A stretch of 64,000 nt of DNA from Anseranas semipalmata (lineage: Eukaryota; Chordata; Aves; Anseriformes; Anseranatidae). This document shows, in pieces, positions 37,277 to 49,200 of the stretch. Positions within the stretch are counted from its first letter, which is position 1. The number at the start of each line of letters is the position of its first letter. A program made the position numbers and the translations under genes. The DNA is taken from the NCBI GenBank assembly GCA_013399115.1, contig VXAA01001407.1:205011-269010 (forward strand). The letters run 5' to 3'. The notes beneath the pieces are model-generated. The model saw only the letters and a program-made list of their open reading frames with translations. It searched no databases and was not told the origin of the DNA.

Positions 37277-40200
37277 GTATGTTGGGCTGATTTCTTGAAA
37301 TTAAATCTAGTTACAGTTGACTGTTTATCTGGTCTTCTTGTGGGTGAACTTTTTTTTAAACCTATGAAGAATATATTACCAAACTTGGATAACAATAAAG
37401 TGGTAATATTTTCTGTAACTAGACTGCATTTCCTTACAGCAAGGAGAAAACGCTCATTTGGGACGCTAGAATCTGAGAATGTGGTGTACTGGCTACAGAA
37501 TTACTCTGGTTTTGGGTTAATGTAACTTGTGTTGTCTTCATACTGAAATGCTATAAAGACTTGGAGAGGACACTGCTCACTGTTTCTCCAATCTGTATGA
37601 CTTCAGCATGCCAAAGGCAGTGTTTTATTCTCTAGTTTTCATGATGTTCTTAGAACAAATAAGTGTTTTTTTAAACTGGCATAAATACATATGTGATGCT
37701 GCTTTTTCAAGGCTTGCACTGCACTAGGGTAAGCTGGATAAGTTGGCCTATCCAGTAAATAAGAATACCCGCTTGCGTGTATAATGTCTTTTCTCCTTTT
37801 ATATCTGAAGTAAGATTAATTTCAGCAATACCCGATCTATGTTTTGCAACTTCTGTAAGCTGGCAAGGAACATAGGGAAGACTTGCTGACTGTTGACTCA
37901 TTCTTGGTTCTCTCTTTTCCCAGCACAAGAAGTGTGATGGAGGACACTGGGGGGAGGACAAGAGTGTCTCTTTTTTAGAGTCCAAGTGAATGTTTATTTT
38001 TCCTATTAATCAAAACAACTTAGAGAAATTCTGAAGAGCTTCGAACACTTATTTAAATTCCTTTCTTACCTGTATCCCTTCTAATGGTTTTTCTTCATCA
38101 CTTACACTAAAAGGGTGTCTCATGTTTTCACTTGAGTAATAACATTTCTCTGTCCAGGGTGACGCAGTACAAGTCAAAGGCCAGCCATTCACTTAATGAG
38201 ATGAATTTATCTGTCAAAGTAGCTATTTTTTTGTCTTTCTTTTGCTTCCTATTCACTTTAGGAGAAATAATTCCATATCCAAACTTTAAATTTTGAAAAG
38301 CTTGAAGACATAAGCACGTGTCTTCCAGTGGCGTGCTTGTTTATGAAACTTGTCCTGTAGTAAACACTGGAAATTCAGTATACTTTTGTTCTTAAATATT
38401 AACATTTTTACAAAGTGATGCTTTTCTAATGTTGTGTTTTTAAAAAATTCTTCTAGTAAAGCAGAAGATACTGCTTCAGATTCTGTGGAGGCTGCTAAAA
38501 ATGCAAGTGACAAGAAAGGTAAGAAATACATATTAGATAGGTAACATTACAAAGGTGGAGTAAAGCTATTGCCTTCTATATTGAAGCTTCTTTTATCTAC
38601 AGTTCCAAAACTTTTACGGTCAGAATGACAGATATGCTCGCTATTGGAAGCAAAGCAGTGGTTTCTAGGCTAACTGTTCACTTTGTTCAGACACTTCATT
38701 CCTGTTTATTGTTTTTTCATATTTATTGCAGGCAAGAGCAAAATAAGGACTTTATTACTGTAACAGTGAAAATATTTTTGCACATATGATTAGGATGCTT
38801 CACTATTGTGTGAAATGATAAACTGGACACTTGCAACAAAGCCTGTATAGACTAGCTTTTAACATGCAATTTTATCAACATAATTATTAAAATGAGCAGT
38901 CCTGCATGTGTTCTGGTCCTCTACTATCTTGTTTGTAGGAAAATGCATTTTTATAAAAATGTTGCCTTGAATTTTTTATTTTTTATTTGGAAGGTCTGTA
39001 GATAAGTGTTGAATAATGCCTTTCAAATTAATATTTGTGTCTACACTTGTGCATGTGGAAAAACTACAGTTCCATTGTTATTAATTTGAATGCTTAAATT
39101 TGTAAGCTAATGTGAAACAGTAGTATACTTCACTATATGGTCACTGAATGTTCTTTAAATATCACTTTTTGGGGTCCAGGGGGGATCCTTTGTGACCAGC
39201 ATGTAGAAATCACGTATAAACTGGTAGATGCCAGTGAAGAATATAATCAAGTCATTTTAAGGAGAGAGGGGGGAAAAAAAAAAAACACCACCTGTGTAAA
39301 AGTTTCATCAAGTTAGTGTGTGCTGTGCTATTTATTGAATTTTTGTGTTGTTCTTACCTTTTTTCTGGTAAGAAGAGCAGTGGGAAAGAATGGAAAGATC
39401 AGGAGAGCAAATGTCTTCATGTTATGATCACCGCATAAGTCCTATGATGATTAAAAATCCTAAAAAAAAAATCCTAGTGAGGATTTTAAACTCTTAACCA
39501 GAAGGTCTGACCTCCAGTAAAAAGTCTTCTGTTAACTCTTGTGATGACTGTTCGAGGAGTCATAAGTTGTAAAAGTATCTTGATATAAAAATTAATAGTT
39601 ATCAAGGAAATGGTCATAGTGTGGTGTTGCTTTGATGTACAGTTCACAAAGCTTGTCAGATTTTTTCAGGAATAAGACTAACTGGGAAACACTCTTACAA
39701 ATGTCTCGAAGTATAATCTGATGGTTCTTTAGCAAATTTATGTGGCTTAGGAGCTAGAGCTAGTATAGAGGGAGGATATAGAAACTTGTATTTTGCACCT
39801 TCTTAAAAGGGAAGATGGGAAATCTGCTTATGTCATCAATGTGCTATTTGCTTTTAAAAAGCAAAGATTTGATATATTTCTAAAGGATGCATTTTCTGTC
39901 ATTATCCATTCTTATCTTTCTGAAATCTGATCCTGAGGTAATTTTGTTCGAGTTACTAGTTCACTGTAGCAGTGATATTTGAGACGTGGAAAAATAGTGA
40001 GTATTTTTACTGTGACGCTGTAAGACTCATAATATGACGTAAGTGCTATGAATATATTCAGATTTGTTTTAAGAATGGGTTTCTGTCTTCATAGAAAAGC
40101 TGGCAGACCAAGTGATGCAAAATCCACAAGTTCTGGCAGCTCTACAGGAACGGCTTGACAACACAGCACTTACCCCTTCAAGTTACATTGAAACGTAAGT

Positions 40201-43200
40201 ACAGTGGGTAATAAAACTCTTGAAAGACTGAAAGCAAAATAGAATGTTATTACTGTGTAATTAAGGTGAGAAATTGGAACAAATGACTCATTAAGTGGTT
40301 GACTTAAACCATGATTCAGTGGCCTGCATCTGGAAGGAAGAGTTGAGTTTTAGTTTACTTGCATGAAATTGAAAACAAGATGTTGCCCTGTCGAGTGTTT
40401 TCCTTGGCTACTGTAATTTTGGTTTGAAATAATTTTTCTCCCTCCTGCCCTGTTTCCTTTGTGATCCATATTCTGATAGGGCTTGCTGATTTCTATAAAA
40501 TTGCTGTCCAGGATGTGGTGGAAAGTTCAGGACCTGTTAAAGCTACCCATTTACCCCTAGTTTGAAGCTTGTTTTTTAAAAGGAGGGTAGACTTACACTT
40601 AAAATTTTCCTTTAGCAGAGACTTGTACTTTTATTTCTTGACTAGGAATAGCTGGGTGACTTTCTTAATTAGAAAATCTATCAAAAGTTTTTACCTTACT
40701 ACTTATAAATGCTTAATAATGTAAAGTACAGATGGGCAGTGTGTATATTTATGAATGTGGCCCCTGAATCCAAACTTTCCCTTGCAGAATGCAGTTTGGG
40801 TAGAAGATTCTTTCCACTTCTTTGAAACAAGTGTTGGTGAAATACATATGTTTGATGTAAACATTTAAAAACTGCATTTAGCTGTAAGCAGCCTATTTCA
40901 CAGTGAAATGTTAAATAATGCCAAAGTAGCTAAATTTAAGCATAAAAAATTGTTTGTTTTTTAGTTTACCAAAAGCAGTGAAAAGAAGAATTGATGCCTT
41001 GAAGCAGCTCCAGGTGAAATGTGCCCATATAGAAGCTAAATTCTATGAAGAAGTACACGATTTAGAGAGAAAATATGCAGCACTCTATCAACCTCTTTTT
41101 GATAAGGTGGGAAGACTATAAATATGTTTCCTTACAGCTTTGTGAATTCTGTTTGCATATATGTAATTTTACTTATGCTACTTATACAGTAGCTAGTCCA
41201 GAGAAAAAAGTTAAATTTTTGATTTTTCTATTACAGAGAAGAGAGTTTATTAATGGAGAAGCTGAACCCACAGATGCAGAGTCAGAATGGCACAGTGAAA
41301 ATGAGGAAGAAGAAAAACTAGCCGTAAGTACAAACTGTAGTTCATTACTACAGATGTATCAGATTCTCAGAATTAATTCCTGTACAGCATTTCCCATTGC
41401 AAGATTGATCTTCTGGAGGAAAAAAGTTTTATCACTAATGGGCTACTGTGATGAATACTTTCTAATGTTGTGCGAAAGCTTCTAAATTTACAGCTAAGTT
41501 TTTTTTTTTTCAAGTTTTTAACTTGAGCGAATTCTTGCTTTTGTTTGCACTGTTCGTAACCCGTTAGCAGTATCATTCTGTTAATGGGTTCCATTCCAGT
41601 GCTACAAGATAACCCCAAGATAATAGAAGACTGGCTGTTTGTCTGCCTGTTCCCTTTATTTTGGGGGGACATAATTAGCTTCAGTGTTCAGAAGTAAAAT
41701 TAGACACACAGATGTCACCTAGTTGTAAAATGGAATTGACCTAATATAATGTGTGTTGGCTAGGGGATTCTTTCTTCCCTACTGAGTAGAAGCTGTCTAG
41801 ATTTACAACGTATGATGTAATGGGTAGACTGCCTTTTAGTTTTCTGTCATTGTTTTTTGGAGATGTATACTCACAGCTTGACTTTTTTTTATTATCTTTT
41901 ATTTTTAAAGAGAGGTGACCTACTTACAATGCCATGTTTGCCATTCTGTTAGGTTTCCTTTGCATTTTTTTCCCATGTTCCATCTCTTTTGGTTTCCTTT
42001 GGATACTGTTTTATGTACAAAATTATTCTCTTTATTTTTACCGGTCTTACGAGTTTTAGCATGATACAGTACTTAACGCACAGAAGGAAAAAGGTTTCTT
42101 AGGCTTTGTGTGAATGCAGCATTGACTAGCAATATCCCATGCAATTACAAGATCAGAAACATGTCCAGATGGCAAGTAAACTGCTGCTTCATGTTGGCTA
42201 CTCATAGCCCAAGTAGCTGCTGTTCAGAAGAACTTGTGTATTTGCTGCTATCTAGTGGTGTAAACAGAAAGGTGCAATGCAATTAATTCAGACTGCAAAT
42301 TCCCTGTTGCATGGGATAGAGAAGTGACTTAGTCATTTTGTTTTGGTGACATTTGACATCAGTTGTGTGTATGGAGTCCTGCGTTGCAAAAGGTTAATCA
42401 TTCAAGACTGTAATAATGAAAAGAAACCATGAAAATCAACTATTCTGCAAAATTGGCAAGATAAGACAATTACAGAGGGCAGAGTTTAATTTTAGATTTT
42501 TAGATGAAACGTAAATGACAACGTGAGACTACAGGAGAGATGAATACAAAATACAAATGCCTTTGTATTTTTTCTGTTTATGGAAAAGATAGAAATGTGT
42601 TAATTTTTTTCCTATTTGTCAAATTACTGCAGCTGTCACTTGGTTATTTAGTCTTTGTACAGAAGAATTCCAAATTAATTGAAAGGAAATCAGAATTCAT
42701 TGCACATACAGTTAGTTGTGTAAATGAACCTTATGCATCTTAACTTCATTTACAGAAAAAAGCAGTTCAGATTTTTAGAAGTCCCTTAAACACAGCTTCA
42801 GAGATGGCACATGCTTTGTACATGTCTGTTTATGAAATATATTGAGAAGTTGTGATTTTATTGCTTAAATGTTTCCATGTATTTGTTTCACAGGGAGACC
42901 TGAAAAATGTAGTGGTAATAGAAGAGAAAGCAGAAGCAGAAGAGACAAATGTCAAAGGAATTCCAGACTTCTGGTTTACTATCTTTAGGAACGTAGATAT
43001 GCTAAGTGAATTAGTACAAGTAAGTTTCTCTTATGAAAGGAGTAACTTCTGTCTGATGTTAAATGGCTGCTACTCTTTCCAATTACTAGTGAGTGCTTGG
43101 AACCTTGTGAAGTTCAAAAAGGGCAAGTGCAAGGTGCAGCACCTGGGTCAGGGCAATCCCAAACATCAGGACGGACCGAGGGATAAATGGATTGAGAGCA

Positions 43201-46200
43201 GCCCTGCGGAGAGGGACTTGGGGGTATTGGTGGATGAAAAAATTGTACATGATTGACAATGTGTGCTTGCAGCCCCGTAAGTCAGTGGAATGGCCGGCAG
43301 GTCAAGGGAGGTGAGTCTCCCCATCTACTCTGCCCTTGTGAGACCCCACCCAGAGTACTGCTATTTAGCTCTTCAGCTCTGGGGCCCCCAGCACAAGGCA
43401 GACATGGACCTGTTAGAGCAGGTCCAGAAGAGGGCTACGAAAATGATCAGAGGGCTGGAGCGCCTCTCCTATGATGAAAGGCTGAAGAGCTGGATTTGTT
43501 TAGCCTGGAGAGAAGAAGGCTTCAGGGAGATCTTACTGCAGCCTTTCAGTACTTAAAGGGGTCTTGTAAGAAAGATGGAGACGTTTTTACAAGGGCACGT
43601 AGTGATAGAACAAGGGGTAAGGGTTTTAAACTGAAAGAGGTTAGATTTTTATTGCGTGTAAGGAACAAATTCTTCACTCTGAGGGTGGTGAGGCACTGGA
43701 ACAGGTTGCCCAGAGAAGCTGTGGATGCCCCGTGCCTGGAAGTGTTCAAGGCCAGGCTGGATGGGGCTTTGTGCAGCCTGATCTAGTGGAAGGTGTCCCT
43801 GCCCAGAGCTGGGTGGCTGGACTAGATGATCTTTAGGGTCCCTTCCAACCCAAACTATTCTATGATTCATTCTACAATTCTACGAATGTGTGAGACACCA
43901 AATCTTTGAGTCTTCAGAACCCCTAACGCTGTTCCTGAAGAAGCTTGAAAGGCTAGTGATGGACAAGCAGAACAGCTCATCCAAACTGCTAAATAGGATA
44001 TGGATTTTCTTCGAAATTGTCTTGTAACAACTTCTGTAGATATTAAAATGCAAGTTTACTGCTTACAACAGCTGTTCCCCTGTAGTTAACTTAGTCCATA
44101 AAGGATTTTTTTTTTTTTTCAAGGGTACTGTATGTGTACCTATGGGTTGTTTGAGGTCATGTTAAATATCCTGTGTAGTCCTCACAGTTACATTAATTGC
44201 TTGTAAAGCTGTTAAAGAATAATTCCCTGAAGCCTATCTTTCTGTAAATCTCACCAGCAATAAATATCCTGAATTAAGTTATTTTATTTTCAGTAACGTT
44301 CATGAAGCTTAGCATGGTAACAATTCTATTTCTTGAAGACAAGGCTTAATGATTGAGAGTTGGGAGTTTGATGCGTGGTATTTGCAACAATTTGCAAAGA
44401 AATCTGGATCCAAATCTGAACTTTAGCTGCAGTCTTTAAATAACTGCAATGTTTGGTTCATTCTTAAGAACAGGTTGAGCAAGCAAACTAGATTAAAATT
44501 TTGGTCTTCTCAATATTGCCTGCACAATAAGAAATTGGCTTTTTTCCTTTTTAGGAATATGATGAACCAATCTTGAAACATCTGCAGGATATTAAAGTTA
44601 AGTTTTCCGAACCCGGACAGCCTATGGTGAGTTTTCCTTGGTTGCTTCTCATGAAGATTGTAGTAATGATGTGAGCAGCATTTCAAACTTTTAGTTCCAG
44701 CCAAAGAGGATGGAATGTATAGGGGGGTTCTTTCTGGGCCAATATCTTCATGTTTTGGCTTTTAAGGTTTATCTTCAGCTTTCCCGACACTTTGCTTTTT
44801 CACCCCTCACCTGTGACGTTATTGTAGTTTCTAGATTCCAATTCTGACTCAAATCTGGCTAGTTATTGCTTTAATTTTCTATTTCAAATTCCAAATAAGC
44901 TGCTCTTTCTGTGAAAGTTACATGGCTGCTTTTGGTTTGCAAGTGAACTGTGGGTGTACTTCCCATGTTGGATACCTCATCCAAAGAAGAGATGCGATTT
45001 AATATCAACCAAAAACAATGATGATGGATATGATGCCTATAGAAAAAGATAGAGAAATATTAGATTGTCTTTTGAAAGTAAAATTTTGCCTTTTTTCAGA
45101 AACATTCATGTTTGTGCAAGTTCTTTGTAGTGTTCATTTTGCAGATACTGTGTTTGTCAAAACCAGATTGTTCTGTTGCACATTTAATTCATGCAGACTA
45201 TATGTATTCCTTGGACTCCTTTTGAGGGGGAGACAGGAAAAGAATGGAATTTCAGCCTACACATTCTTTCTTTAAACTTCATCCTTCTGTCTTTTTTCCC
45301 CACGTGGTGTTTTTTGATTGTTTTGTGGAGTTGTGGTCAAGGAACAAACAGTCTAAAATAAATGCAAGAGATTCTTCATTGCAAAGCCATGTAGGAAAGA
45401 TAAAAAGACTTTCTCAAAATACCTTTTAAAGTTTATTAGCAGCTGAAGTGAAATTTTTAGCCCTCATCTGTCTTCTATTAGTACCAAAAATTTGAGCTGA
45501 TAATCGGCAAGGGGGCTAGTATGGACAGAGGAAAAATTGGGAATTAAGTTCCTAGTTCCTAAATATTGTTACAGCTAAAGGAGAAGATGTAAATTTTATG
45601 AAAAAAAATTGTATAACACAAAGTTAAGTGTTGTAAAAAGTTGGTGGTTTTTTTTATCTTAAAGCATACCTATTTGGTGGCATTTGGATAATTTGGGAGT
45701 AATTGTTTTTGACTACAACGTCTTTGTGTGTTCTCATTTGGCTTTGTTTTACAGTACCTTAAGTTGAAGACATCAGTGGATTTAGCTTGTTTCGCACTGT
45801 TCGTAACCTCTTGACAGCATATTCCTGTGAATAGGTTCCATTCCAGTGCTACATGAAATCCAATAATGGAAGGCTGACAGATTCTGTGTCTCTTCTGTAT
45901 TTGGAGACAAAAGGGTGCATTCCTCACCACTTGAGTGAAACCTGTTTCCCAATTATGTGCAAATGTCTGAAATTCTTTGACTATTGAAAGTTGTTGCAGC
46001 AGTGGTAGCCTTGTACTGTAAAGAAGTTCAAACTTACTGGTGTGTAATAAAAACACTATTTCTGCTGGGGAATAAGTTTTGCAGCTAAAAGAAACACATA
46101 ATAGGAATTTTCTGATATACCACTGACCCAGACTGATCAACTGAAGTTACTGTCCTTCAGAAATAAGTTTACCTGGTTACAGTAATGGTGCTTCCAAAGT

Positions 46201-49200
46201 GCTGTTTGCTGTAGCCTGTATATAAACTTTATCTGCATAAAGTTAAGCGATTCCCTTTCTATTTGCTTTTATTTATAATTACATGAATAAATTTACATAT
46301 GTTTATGTAAATATAATTTATAAGATAGCTATTTATCTATCTGGACATCAGGATCCTTTGCTAACATACTCAGACCTGGATGATGGGTATGGATATGAGT
46401 TAAATCTTCCTTATTTTAAGCTACTTATTTGAACTTCATGAGAGTATCTTCTCATTCTATAGGAAAACTGTAGAAATTCATACTATATAGCTAATCTGAT
46501 ACTAAAAGCAAAGACACCCAAATAAGGCTATTGGAGAGGTTATTACAGCTCTCCGAATAGTACGTGAAACTTGAAGCGTTTTATTATTGTCTCATAATTA
46601 GCAGATATGGAAAGAAATACTGAAACGCAGTCTTTGCAGATAACTTTGTCTTGCTAGTCCTTGGGATGCTGCACGCTAAGTAATGCTAGTGGTTACCTAT
46701 TTATAACCCTGGTGACGTTTTGTGGGATTACTTGGGTATCAGTGTTAGTCACTGGTGGTGGATGAGCTAAGTTTGTGACTCTTCCCCTGAGCATGTATGC
46801 CAGAGAGGGATTTCTCTTAGCTGAAGAATACCTCCAAACCATGCTGGATGTTTTGGATTTCTTTAAAATGAAGTAAAGCTGAAATAGGCTATGGGAAGCC
46901 GATGCAAATATTCCAGCTCACATCTAGTTCTCAGTGGCCTCCTTTCCTTAATCTGTGAGCATGTGAGTTGTGAAGGCTTTTGCTGCCACCAGACCCATCA
47001 CTCCTTGACAGCTATCCTTCCAGACTTTCCTCCTGTGAGGAGATTCATGTGGCCATAGAAAGCAGATGGTGAGGGAAAACTAAGGGGCCTTTGGGAGATG
47101 AGTGAGGGGTGTATGTCTTTGATGAAGAGACTGCTGTCCCCAGAGTTACTTATCCTGTCTATGCATGGTAGACTTTGAAAAAGAGGACAAGAAAATTGTT
47201 GGTGATAGCAGACCATTTTCTGGTCTATGGCTGAAGGGTTCTGGGGAGGTAGATTCACAAGCTGTGCAACGTGTGGTCTGTAGGGCTAGTGAGGCTAGTG
47301 GCTTTTTGTTTGCAGTTATCTCATCTGTTCTATATGTGCATTATATCTAGCTCTTATGGCGTGTTGCCAGGGTAGTAAATAAAATATTTTAAGTAATTGG
47401 GCATGCTGTGCCCATGCAGTAGTTCTGGTGATGCTTGAGGTTATGACTTGCAAGCCTTCTGTGTTGTTGGAGAACTGACCTGCCTAAGGAGACTTCCCCC
47501 GCTTCGAGTAATTAAAGCAATGCTGCTGAAAAAAAACTTTATGAACCTTTAGTTCATAGTTGATCCTGAGTAGGCATATATAGCTTTGTGCGATCAGTTT
47601 TTGAAAGCTTTACAGATTTGAAGGTTGACGTGTATCCAGCGGTTCTCCCTAACTGGAGTTTTTTGTTCTCCACGTAAGATGCTGAATTTCTGCAAACAAT
47701 TTTCAGGTGCCACAGGAGGGGTGGGCTCGGACATGATCAGAAAAACCTGCTTCAGGCTGTAAGCAGTTAAAACGTGTAGTCTTAGGCTGCAGTTTATGAA
47801 GTCAGGTTTCTTTTGCAGGACTATTATAAAATGAACTCCACATGGGAGAGTGCACTGTTTAAATACAGACTCGTGTGAAAAATGTGTATATATATTTTTT
47901 AATTAAAAATGAAGTCTGTTTCAGTCTTGTGAGATCATAGCATTGGCTGCTTGGAGCTCGGAGAGGAGCAGAGCCCAATGGTGTTACTCTGAAGCCAGAG
48001 TGACTCGAGAACAGCTGCATCATCCCTAGTCAAGGGATGAAGAATAGGCTTCCATAGAACGTGAAACCAAGACTTCTCTCAGTTTCCTGATTCTGCTACA
48101 CTGAAAGATATGTTTGCTGTCAAGTTGTTCTTTTTTTTTCATGTATTCAGAGTTTGATTGATGGTGATTCTGCTGATTCACTATTTCAAAGATAAAAAAT
48201 CGGTGTTAACATAAAACTATAATGGAACTTTCTTCTAGTCTTTCTCATTAGAGTTCCACTTTGGGCCCAATGACTACTTTTCTAATACAGTCCTGACAAA
48301 AACCTACAAGATGAAGTCGGAGCCAGACAAGACAGATCCCTTTTCATTTGAAGGACCTGAAATAGTTGATTGTGAGGGGTAAGGAAAACGTAAAATGCAA
48401 AAAAACCTTCTGAAGTACTAGTCAGTGTTTTCAAGATTCTGATTTTTTTCACCCCCTTGACTGTGATAATGAGTGAAGATAAAATAAAGATGTTGCTGAC
48501 CTAAAAAATGGGAATGGTTATAAGATTGGTGATCTTAGCCTCAGCATGCAGAAGTGTGTGTATATATACGTGTGTGTGTATGTATACATAAGTATAGAGT
48601 GCATTTTTATTCTACTGCATTTCAAGTTAAATAGCTTATTAATGATGTAACAAGCTTTTACTTCTAGATAACTGGGTAAATTCATTTTAGTTATATTTCA
48701 CAGCCCCCATAGTCAGTCTGGGAGGTAGCCTTAGACTCTCGTGGACTCTTGCCCATCTCAGCAATTTTTTTCCAGCAGCACTTCTGAATCTGGTAGGAAG
48801 TGGTCATATGTATGATCTGTTCTTTCAGCCCAGAACATGTCAGCTGCGTATTTTCTATCTGGTAGTCTTGGCTGTGCATCTCTGAATGAATTCAGAATGC
48901 GGCTTCCTTGTTTTCTCCTTTTTTTCCTGTGTTTTTTTTGTTGTTCTGAGATTTTTTTCCCTTTTTTTTTTGTTTTGTTTAATTTTCCCCCACAAAACTA
49001 ACACTTGGGAAATGCCAAATATTTGCTTTCTTGAAGGTACCCTGACATCCTCAAAACCTTTTGGCATTTAGTGCTATATGTTAGCTTTTGAATTGAGTGT
49101 TTGACTGCATTGAGGCAAAATGTCGTCTTGTATGTTTAGTGAAACTTGTGCCTAAGTGAAAAGTTAATCCGTTTTGAACATAACTTCAGTTAATTCCAGC

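Noticed and set aside
43546..43870. Minus-strand ORFs within the CR1
   Set aside because: Antisense shadows of the CR1 coding and 3'UTR sequence.
45670..46140. 156-codon minus-strand ORF in a NAP1L4 intron
   Set aside because: Antisense to the second snoRNA and its flanks; no protein similarity seen.
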